A DNA stretch of 64,000 bases from Liolophura sinensis. Lineage: Eukaryota; Mollusca; Polyplacophora; Chitonida; Chitonidae. Positions 47,201 to 59,200 of the stretch are shown in pieces. The notes under the pieces were generated by a model. It made no database searches, had not been told where the DNA came from, and saw nothing but the letters and a program-made list of their open reading frames with translations. The stretch lies in NCBI RefSeq assembly GCF_032854445.1, contig NC_088300.1, positions 72,330,984 to 72,394,983 of the forward strand, read 5' to 3'. The first letter of the stretch is position 1, and each line of letters starts with the position of its first letter. The translations under genes and the position numbers were made by a program.

Positions 47201-50200
47201 CAAAAAAAAACGTTACTTAGAGACTGTCAGAATTGTTAAAATAACAGTGAATTTTACAATAAATATGACCGTCTTACTATTATGCTGGAGACAAAAAACT
47301 GGCATTACAAATAAAAATATTTACGCCACAGGAGAAAGGTTTTCATCCTTGAGAGAGTCCCTTTCTCTGCGTTTTGGAGTTTCCACCTGAATCTCTCACT
47401 GTATCTGATTTGTTTGTGTTTCTGACTATTTCGTACAAATACCAGCCTTGCTTTGAACCTGTATTTGTCGGCTTCTAAACGGAATCATGACGTTAAGAAC
47501 TGTTATGAATTCTGGACAAGTGGCTTGTAATGAATTGTATTTTTCATCAAAACTGCATTTTAAAACTAATTCTACTTATTTATAAGTCATGGTGCTAGGA
47601 ACGAAAGGTTGTAGGATAAATTCCTAACCGAGGTAACTGCTATAACTAAGTGGGAAGTATCAGCTGGATTGCACGGTGTATAAGTGTGCAGGATATATCG
47701 CCTGGATTACATGATCCTAAACTGGAATATCCTGACTGAGGAGGTGAAAAAAACGCACCGAGCGACAAACTCAATATACATGTATGTATTCGTCTTATTT
47801 TGGAATAATAAGTTCGGATTGTTACTGGGCTTTAATTAAAAAGTTTAAACTCAAGATGAAATAACCAGACACGTTTCTGTTACACTAGTTTTCTGTCTTT
47901 ACTCTATAGACGCTATATCATTTTGTTTTGAATTAGTAGCCTGGAATCGGATATTGTTCAGACACCGGCGAACAAATTTATTAATTTTTTGTATATAAAG
48001 GGATAAAAGTACATACATATGTTATAAATAGCACTACAAACTCATGAATTCATAGCTTAGAGCTTGCTATTAAAGTAAGAGGCGTGATTTTTTGAGAGTT
48101 TTTCTTAAACCGTGGAGGCTGACAGAAAATAAATTGTCAATACAATTTGCTCATCTGTAAATTAGCCTTCCATCTTCAGGCAATGTGTTTAGTTAAAATA
48201 ATGTAAAAACATTGTCATTTAGATGCAAAGCTCTGAATTCTTAAACCGTTATCAAAGGCTTGCATTTAAGGATCGCCGGATGTTCAGTGATTAATTGCAG
48301 TTTTAAAGAATATCTAGGTAATAGCCTTGCTTTTGAGGAAACAAAGATAAAGGAACGTTTACAGTTAGATCTGTCACATATGGTATATAAAAGAACTGAC
48401 AACTGGAGACAGGCGAAACGCAGTTTTAATTGCACCTTTCGTTAAAAGCGCATACATTTATTAGTCCCGCCATTGCCCTCAATTTGCCCATAGGGCGCAA
48501 CAGAAGTGGACATCCATAGGTATAAATAACATTCATGTATCTAATCATACTTTGTGTCCCTAACAGCATACAGCTATCACTGTCAGAAGCACACCTCACC
48601 CTTTCATGTCATTTATCGGTCGATCGTTGACTCAACTTAAACTGTGAAAAAATTGAAAGGTCATTTACAATGTGAAAACGTCCGTGATTTCTGCCCTATC
48701 CCTACAGCCCACGAGCTCTAGTGTCCCCACGGGAAACCACTGAGACACAGTGAGGACTGCTACAGGCAGGTTAACAGACCCTTAGTCGTCAAGATTAGAT
48801 GCTGTTATTTTGGGGCTGAAAATGTGGTATTTCACTGTGTACTCATCCAGGAATTTTCTTTTGCTTCTGCCTAGCTCTTAACTTTTGGAAGATTTTTTGT
48901 GCACAATAAAGCACGGCTACGGTTTTTTGATCAGGAGAATTAATGTTATGATATTATTGGCGGTTTTTGTTACAATTTCCGGCCTAGAGTTTCACTGTTA
49001 AATTTAATATATATATATTAATTCATAAGTTAAGCTATATTTACTATCTATAAATACAGCTTAACAAAATGAAGAAAGGTATGCCAGAAATGAGAAAAAA
49101 AATCATTTTTGAGGCATGTTTTTATATTTTTTAATTACCCCTGTATTTTATGCATATTCTCCGCCAACGGTCAGAAATGTCCAGAAATCATTGATGAACA
49201 TACTAGGAACGCAGAGTCAGCTTAGCGCCCCCAAATCGCCCCCCCCCCCCCCCCCCCCCCCACCAAGATGTTTTTGGCATCTGCTAGCGTTGACGTCAGT
49301 ACAGTAGGCTTCTAAATTTCCCGACTGACCGCTAGGGCCTAGTTTCAAGCTATTTTCAGCCTTACAAAGAAAACTGAGGCTTTTTTCTAGATTTATATTA
49401 TAGGTCTCTTTTTGTACTAAGTATTAAGAAAAAACGAAGCGTTTTATGTATTCTTTCAGCAAATCCCATTGAGTCAATAGGAGCTCTGTAAGTGAAGGCT
49501 ACGGGATTACACTAAAGTAACTCATACACCAGCTAATATGCGGGTCACTTAGAATGTACTATAAACATTGTATACATTCTTGGTATCCTTGTAATCAGAC
49601 ACGACGGGAGGCTAACTAGGTAATGCGAAATGAAATAAAGCTTTGAAAGTGACATAGAGGTCTCATTGTAGACTACAAGCCTTGAGCCACTTAAATACGG
49701 CCTTGGGTAGGATAGTTCGAAAAAACACCCAATAATCACAAACAAATGGACTAATTAATAATTCATGTTAACATCTATGTTTATGTATGCAGATGTTAAT
49801 AAACGCCCCGTGATCAGTCCCGTGATGCATAATAACTGTTAACCGCAACATTTAATAATATAGCACCTGTTTCTGATTGCATATGCAAGATGTACAGTTG
49901 CACTCACGGAAATTTATGCGGAAGCAATACCATCTGTGCTAATACTAAATGACGTACGACTTTGAATACTGAAATTCCATCTCCAATCATAATATTACGT
50001 AAAGGAAACACAGCTTTCATCTGAAAGGGTAATTAATTAAGTTTCCCTTCTTAAGTCAACCTTCCGGAACTAAATACATGTAAGCTATTGTGTACAAAAA
50101 TTACACAAGATGTGTACCAGAGGCACACACTAATTGTGACAAATTTGCTCAGGAACAATAATGTACCTTGCATAAATCATCTTAATGCACATACACTTTT

Positions 50201-53200
50201 AATGCGTACAAAATTGTCAAACACATCATGTTTACATCGCCAGCTACACGATACGTATTTATTGGTTGTTTCACGCACACGGCAGCTGAAGTTTTATGGA
50301 TGAGGAAAACCGGAATATTTGTACGAAACCAACCGTCTTTGGCAAGTCAATGTAGAACTTTGTCGAACATAAAGGTAATATTTACTTACCAATAATGGTG
50401 CACACGATTTCCCGCTTGCGATACATGTTAAGGTTATAGCTGCGCCACTTTCAGCGTCTTGATAAGGCTGAAAAGTCTGGAAGAAATACAAATACAAAAT
50501 GATATTAACCTGTGACAGTGAAAAATGTTAACGACATTTGGAAGGCATTTGGGATAGCGCGCACAGAGAATTCGATTTCTTTTGAAACTTCTATGAAGAT
50601 TACCAAATTCAAAACAAATCGTTTCGTACCCACTATAGTGTGTTAAAATCTACCGAGTATATGAAATAAGTAAGTAAAATCGATAAACATTCTGACAAAA
50701 CAGGCAAATTCTAGGACATGCAAGAGCAATCATGGATTGTATGGAGTAATAAATTCGCCAAAGGTTTATTAACAAAGATTTTGGCACATGCCGTTAAAAC
50801 GATGTAGTGTTCTATCAAGTTCTGCCATTAGGTAATAATGATATTCCTGTCTTAAAATGGGCCTGTTTACAAAACGGGCAGTATGGAATCATGGATAACT
50901 GAGTTGTTGGGTAACGCTGTGAATAATATGTGATTAATACAATCTTACGTTGCTTAGCTATCTGTCCTCAAGACCATACTGGTTATCTGTCTGTAAGACA
51001 AACATGAGAGGTCTCTTAAGGCAATAATCTGGTTATCTGTGTGCAAGACCAGTATGTTGGTCGGTAGAACCAGCATGTTGGATATCTTCCTGTAAGACCA
51101 GTATATTGGGTATCTGTCTTTAACACCAGCATACTGGGTATCTGTTTGTGAGACCAGCATGCTGGGCATCTGTCTGTGAGACCAGCATATTGGGTATCTG
51201 TCTGTGAGACCAGCATATTGGGTATCTGCCTGTGAGACCAGCATATTGGGTATCTGCCTGTGAGACCAGCATACCAGGTATCTGTCTGTAAGACCAGCAT
51301 ACCAGGTATCTGTCTGTAAGACCAGCATATTGGGTATCTGTCTGTAAGACCAGCATACTGGGTATCTGTCTATAAGACCAGCATACTTGGTATCTGTCTG
51401 TAAGACTAGCATATTGGGTATCTGTCTGTAAGACCAGCATACTGGGTATCTGTCTATAAGACCAGCATACTGGGTATCTGTCTGTAAGACCAGTATATTG
51501 GGTATCTGTCTGTGAGACCAGCATATTGGGTATCTGTCTGTGAGACCAGCATATTGGGTATCTCTCTGTGAGACCGACATATTGGGCATCTGTCGGTAAG
51601 ACCAGCATATTGGGTATCTGTCTGTGAGACCAGCATACTGGGTATCTGTCTGTAAGAACAGCATATTGGGTATCTGTCGGTAAGACCAGTATATTGGGTA
51701 TCTGTCTGTGAGACCAGCATATTGGCCATCTGTCTGTAAGACCAGCATATTGGGCATATGGCTGTAACACCAGCATACTGGGTATCTGTTTGTTAGACCA
51801 GCATATTGGGTCTCTGTCTGGGAGACCAGCTTATTGGACATCTGTCTGTAAGACCAGCATATTGGGTATCTGTCTGTGAGACAGAATATTGGGTACCTGT
51901 CGGCAAGACCTGCATACTGGGCATCTGTTTGTTAAAACCAGCATGGTGCGTATGTGTCTGCGAGACCAGAATATTGGGTATCTCTCTGTAAGATCGGCAT
52001 ATAGGGTATCTGTGTGTTAGACCAGCATATTGGGTATCTGTCTGTGAGACCAGCATATTGGGTATCTGCCTGTAAGACTAGCATATTCGGTATCTGTCTG
52101 TGAGACCAGCATACTGGGTATCTGTCTGTGAGACCTGTATATTGGGTATCTCTCTGTGAGACCAGCATATTGGGTATCTGTCTGTGAGACCTGTATATTG
52201 GGTATCTCTCTGTGAGACCAGCATATTGGGTATCTGTCTGTGAGACCTGTATATTGGGTATCTCTCTGTGAGACCAGCATATTGGCCATCTGTCTGTGAG
52301 ACCTGTATATTGGGTATCTCTCTGTGAGACCAGCATATTGGGTATCTGTCTGTGAGACCTGTATATTGGGTATCTCTCTGTGAGACCAGCATATTGGCCA
52401 TCTGTCTGTAAGACCAGCATATTGGGTATCTGTCTGTGAGACCAGTATATTGGCTATCTGTCTGTAAGACCAGCATATTGGGTATCTGTCTGTGAGACCA
52501 GCATATTGGGTATCTGCCTGTAAAGACAGTATGTTGGGTATCGGTTTGTATGATCAGCATATTGGGAATCTGTCTGTAATCCTGTATTTTGAATGTGTGT
52601 TTCTGGACGGGCAAAAGCAGGTATATTTTGTTGTTAATGAGTGGTAAGTTGGGTAAGACCAGCCTGAACAATTTGGTAGCACGATGAACAGTTAAGAACA
52701 GGCCACAGATATCTTGTCAGGTGTGTGAGTTATTTCACAAAATATCATATATAAATGTCAGGGTCACCTGTATCCGTGACAAGGTTAATTAGACCAACGT
52801 CAGGTAATGACACATGCTATTAGACAAGAAAAATGAGATAGGTGTCGGCGGAATGATATAAAACATTCGTCTTGGGGCAAGGACAGGCTTTTCTGAGCTA
52901 AGCTGAACATCTAGATGCCGGAAAAAACGTAGAGTAAAATATTTTGGCAAACCTCAAATTTCACCAAAAATGAAATCGTACTGTGGAACAAAAGTCTTTC
53001 TGAGGACTTCGCTGTACTTTGCTCGAACAAACGGGAGAGATTGTAATTGTAATTTTGCGATTAAATTTGAATAAAATTGAAAGGCACAATAAACATCCTA
53101 AGAGAAGTTAAATCATCACGCAAAGATGCAGAACGGCGACAGAAATTTGAGCGGATAATTCAGAAATTGGACTATATTTAAATCCATGTACAAAGCGGAT

Positions 53201-56200
53201 GTACAGCGATTTATTTTTCAGGCAAAAGAAAAAGTTCTCAACGACAAAATTTAACCATTTTCATTAAGAGTCACAGTGTAACGTTTTGACTATAAGGTAA
53301 ATCATGGCAAATTACTGGCCTTCACAAGTAGTGCATGTCACGGAGTGGGGTCTATTACACTGTCATGTGGCTGTATGTTAGCAGTTATATATACATGACC
53401 AAATGATACTTATTATACTGCCAATTTACAGCAGCTTGCTTGTTATGTATCTGACCAAATATCGGTCATCACACTGTTATTAAGTGTACTTCACCAGTTA
53501 TGTAACAAATTGATAATTATCATACTGCAATGTTACTGAAAATGAATGGTTATATTTGTTGTCAAAGGACTCGTCATTTATTTATGTGACCAAATGAAAA
53601 ATTGTAACACTGTCACGGGGCTGTACCTTACAAAATTATTTAATTGTCAGTTACAGCACCTTTGTCGCTGGTTTGGTACTTTTGATTAATTTAATCTTCT
53701 CCACGGTTCAACAAATGACTTGGTAATATTACCTTAAGTAGAGCCTTGTTAATAAAAAGCTTGATATCGCAATAGTTATTTATTAAGTTTATGTTATTCG
53801 GTGTAAAAGTGCTTACGCATCGTTATGACAATATAAAAGCAACCTGTCCCAGACTTTTTAAATAATTTCTCATATTATCATTCTCAACATTTCTCAACAT
53901 TGTACACGAGATGACTTCTTCTCTCTCTAATCTACGTCATATGATTCTACAAAAATTCGCCAATGAATGACGGCGTTGGTTAGACGGTTGAAACTGATTG
54001 GCCCTTTGAAACATAGGACTGATGAACATTGGGGAGACGGTAGTTAGGTTTGGGTTGGCCCAAGCATGCATTATTAATGTGCTCATTAGCGCTGTACGCG
54101 TGAACTGCTTAACTGGATGCCCTAACAGACGGGAATGGCCCGATCTTATCTCTAATAAAAGTGGAAGTGAACATTTGATGGAAAAACTACACTCATTAAC
54201 ACCGGATTTGCAAAACACCTCTATAAGTTTACTCATAGGGCGTTTTTAATATCTACCATGCATTAATAACTGCTTTGATGTATACAGAGCGCTGAATTAA
54301 TTCCTAACCTGCAGATAGGGTGGAATATTAAAGTATTGCGAGAAACGAACGCAATAAGGCAATTAAGTCAGCTTAATATAAAAATTTGTTCCCATTAATT
54401 TCCATCGCTGGTTATACCAAAGTGATACTTGGTATACACATATATGACTCTTTCTAAGAAATGCAGAGGCATGGTATTTTAAACAAATTGACTCTTTTTT
54501 CACATAATGATGCCTTTTTCAATCCTAAATGTACAAACGCCCATGACAATTTGTATTTCTGCTTTCCGTATTTAAAGTCAGAAAATGGGCACTTCTGATT
54601 GCCTTATGTTGTCAGCTGTTAAAATATGTGTATGTTTGGGGTTTGACCTATTCTTACGAGTGATTAGGTGTGTGTCTTCTTGTAGCAGGGCGAGTTCATG
54701 CCGATAAAGTGCGGCCACAAGGGAAATATCATTGACACGAAACATGACACCCCACCCTGTCACATTATACTGACACAGGGACTACCTCTCAGTGACAAAA
54801 ATGAAGTGAAGTTCTCACCAAATGACAAATATCGGCTGTTTCATGTCAGCTCATTCTGACACTTAGTCAGAAGGTTTGGCGTGTATCTGCCGAAGTGCGG
54901 CGGTTTCTTTGTTTTACCTGGCTCCTTATCAGGACCACAAATACATACAAGTCACAGATATACAAGTCATACACTCGTCAATCAAATAAATAACGAAATC
55001 AAACAATAAATAAATAAATTATCTTGTACAGATAAATAATAAAACTAGGGCTACAACATTATATCAATGACGTCATCGCAGTAGATTGAGACAGTAATCC
55101 TGACTCATCCATTACATGTATACGACACATCGTGAAAAAGTCGTCATTAAACCATACGTCAGTCATTACGTCATAATGAGAGGGGAGAAATAAAAGAAAC
55201 CCACAAACCACTAAAAATGAAACCACGTCCGTGGGCGGATCAGGCTGCAACTTAGCGTTTTATTGAAATCAAAGTATTTACAGCTTTATGAATGAGAATA
55301 AAGTACTCAGTGAAGCGTAGTTGTTAAGCACAAGGAGTTAACATCACGCAGAAGTGTACAATCCTATCATGATATACCCATTTACAGCATCCTTGTAATT
55401 TATCACGTTTGGATACACCCACAGTAACGCAATCCCCAAAGTACAATATCTACCGCCAGACTCGGTGATTTCCGGTTTTGGGAGAAATCTTAGATCCCAG
55501 TAAATACATTAACAGTTCAAACGACATTTCTAACTACATCACTTTGTATTTAAACCGGGCGTTCTTGTAATCAGTGTTCGGTACCTACATGCTGCTAACA
55601 GCATAGCTAAAATAGCCGATTCCACAAAGCGTCACTTAAGTGAGAACTAGATGTTGTCAAATTGACCACGTGTTGCTGAACATTATAGTTCACTGGTGAA
55701 TGTTTATAACTGAACTAAAATTAGCGTTGACACGCTTACAAGACTTAGATCTAGATTTCAGATTTAATTAAGACAATTAATGTTCTCTTTCACTATCCAT
55801 ATCAACATAAGAAACAGTGTAGTATTTCTTGCATTTGTGTTTCTCATACAATACGAGTTCAGTTAATTTCAATGCTGATGAACTGTTTTTCTTATTCTTT
55901 GATAGTGGAATGTAAACTATAGTTGTTGAATATGTTGGAGAAAATTCAGAGCGAATGGCTCAGTGAATTCAAACGATCTCCATGCTAAGGCTTCGGTGAG
56001 ACATTCAGCTTAACATGCATGAATAACAGTGATACAACAACGCACTACGTTGGCATTTTTTCCACACCATAAATTTCGCCCTTAGGGCAACTATACATAA
56101 GATAAGTTGACGGTCATTTGCCACCACGCCTTAATTAGTTCAAAAATGACGTTTTAGGGCACAATGTTCACTCACCAAGCCGGTGTTTCTAACTCAGGTA

Positions 56201-59200
56201 AAAAAGAATTGTGCTGCACTTGAATCTAGACATGTCAGATAAAGATGAGTACAATTGGCTATATACATACGGAGGAGGCATCGTCACACATACACACGGG
56301 TTAAGGATAAATTAACGTGTAAATGTTAAAACCTAAAAATAAAAAAAAAATAATAAAAAAAAATTAATAAAATTTAGAAATCTCGATCCGTGTGCTTTAA
56401 TACGATCCAGTCAAACTTTAGACAGGGGCCTATGCGCACTTAAACTTGAGAAACATTATGTATACGCATACAGGTATATATGTTCTGTGCCATTTGAGAC
56501 ATATAGTTGTACTAGTGGCTGTCATTTGACATGACCAACACAAATAGTTCCAATTAGCTGTTAGTAATTACTTTTATGGATAGTAAAATTTCTCATCAAA
56601 CCGATAAGACAATAAAATGTTTTGAGGTGTCACATAAAATACACAGGAAAAATGTAGTCCTTATAAAATCGCGTTTTCGTGTTTTTCGTGATATTACCTT
56701 CTTTAGTGTCCTTTTTTGGTTAGACAAACATAAAATTTACATCATAAAATGTAGAATATAACGTCCATTCGTTAAAAAAGAACACCCTTATTAGCAGCCG
56801 AGCTAGCAATACTCTGACTCGAACACGCGACCTTAGGAATGAAAGGTCTCAGTATTGGCTGTCGGTCGTGTCGCTTGCCTGCGGTTGTACATGGCCACCG
56901 AAAGAAAAAAAGAATGAAAGTTTTCAACGCCATCTGTCTGTCCTCTGTGCGAGGTAGCTGAACAAGAATAATAGGTTTCACTGCTAGCTGTAGGCCGTTG
57001 GGAAAGGAGGTTTCACGAATGAGAGGTGCTGCGAGGCGAATGAATAAAAATGAAAGGTTTTAATGCTGGCTACCAGCTGTGACAGAACTGATGACTTTAT
57101 TTTCACTCGTGGTAAATCCAGTACACAGGATAATGCTATGGTGGTTATGCATCCTTTTTATAAAACAAACGGTATATCATATAAAAAACGGACGGCCATT
57201 GTCATGATTGTGTTTCGACAGATTGAACAAAATATAATGCTTTTATTTATTATTAATCGGGTTTGCCTAACTTTTGAATTACAAAAAGTAAAAGAAAAGA
57301 AAGTAAAAAAGGGAAAGAATGAACAAACGGTGCAATTGTTAATTGTTAATTAAACGTTAACTGTCTATGCTGTAAACTTCATGAATGAAAGTAGGCAATA
57401 CACAAAACAATAATTTCAACAAAAGTGACGAAGGCAATGACAATGGATGTGTTGTTACGTGAAAGCCGACTCACATTGTAATTTCCTCTCCTCTCATTTG
57501 AGCAAGTGGTACGAGTCGGTAGCTAAGTGTTACCGTATCTCGTCCATCTTGCCAAGAGATTCAGACAAAACAATTGTTTTACTTCACCCGTATTATGCCT
57601 GAAGACAATTAAAGTGAAAAAAACATGTGAAGAAAAAAAAACAGTTAGATTATTGTCCGCATTTATGCTCTATCTATGTCTTGATCTGAGTGAGGAAAGA
57701 GCATGAGTTAAACGTAGTCAGATATTTCCTCATGCCTTACTCGAGCAGCTATAATCCCACCCTGGCTAACAATATAATTCGTGTCTCGCGTCAAAACAAT
57801 GCATTGCCTGTACATATTATTCTCTTTTGTTGTCCCCTGAAGGGAAAAGAATTTGGATGGAGAAGACGAGTGTAGTTGTCGTCCTCAGCTATTGTGCTAT
57901 ATCGCGGCATCTTTATCATCATTAACATGATTGTCGTACAGACTGTAATTGTTTAGAGAATTAAGAGCAATTAAGCGCGTGCGAGGAATTCTTGTACTTA
58001 TATAGCACTCTCAGGAGAATGAGATATATTGGAAGGTTTTCTACGAATAGCGATGGCTCCATATACGAAATATTACTACGGTCGTTTGTAATGCTGAAAA
58101 AATCGTCTTTTGCATAGACGACTAATCAGCATTTAGTGGCTTTGAAATGGCGACGGGAAAGAAATTACTGTTGGCTTTAGCGTCTTAAAGAACTCGAAAA
58201 AACTGTATAAGCTCTGAGAACGTAAATCAGGCTTCTAGACATATTTAGATATTGAGAGAAAACTATAGGGCTGTTTTCATAAGGATTGAATTGGGAACCA
58301 TGGTTCTTCTTACAAACATCCAGTGTGTTCCCTAAAGAAACATTTATGGTTTATTAGAACTTAACTAGAAAACTCAAAGCAGAAGATAAGGTCATATAAT
58401 CGTCTTAAATGACCAAAAGACTCATTGTAGGACATTTCCAAAGAGGTTCTATTAAAGAACCCAATTATAAACGTTCTATCTGGCACTAAAAACGTAATTC
58501 CAATTGCATTATACTACCCTTCGTAGTAAACCTGTTTTATTCTAGGAGTTTCTGTTTAGCAGAGCAAACAATAGAAAGCAAATTGAGTAACCCGTATAAA
58601 AGAAATGAATGATTTCTTTGTTAAAAGTCACAGGTAAATTCGTTTACCTTTTCCATATAATTGACTATTTTTGCTAAAAACATTTGTTGATGCAGAAAAA
58701 CCCACTAGTTGCAGTGACAGAACTTTAGATATTTGTTTACTAATTTAACACTGAAATATACTCCTCACCAGAGGCATTGGGATCTCTGCTCATTCATGCC
58801 TAGTCTGTTTTATTCTTGCTATATACGGACATTGACTACCCGTTCAGACAGTGTAACTTGCTATTGAAAGGGATATAATGTTCTGTTTAGGGTAAAGTTC
58901 TTTAAGACCATGGCCAGAAAGTAATGGCCAGTGTAGCCAATGTTTGCATCTAAACAGATTTAAATGGAAATATATCCCTTCGACATTAATAACGACTTTC
59001 CCAAACTTTGACTGCGAGAAATTCCCACATTCTCGATGTTTCAAACAAAATAAGTGCTGCTTAGCGAACACGTCAGACATGACATAATACTGACACTGGG
59101 CTAACTAATCATATTTCTTCGCTCTAACATTTCAGTGCTGAGCGTCAAGCGAGGGAACAACAAGTAGCATTTTAAAACTCTTTGGTATGACGCAACACGT

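Noticed and set aside
47330-47393. Possible prodomain exon starting VETPKRRERDS
   Set aside because: A fair acceptor exists but no donor in the needed phase; exon b joins exon c directly in phase 0.
50950-52580. CRISPR-like array
   Set aside because: Repeats are directly adjacent with no unique spacers and the context is a eukaryotic intron.
50954-52671. Overlapping minus-strand ORFs up to 295 codons with a 10-residue repeat (QTDTQYAGLT-like)
   Set aside because: The DNA is a contiguous 30-bp tandem repeat; a unit length divisible by three keeps several frames open at once. There are no splice or start signals and it sits in an intron.
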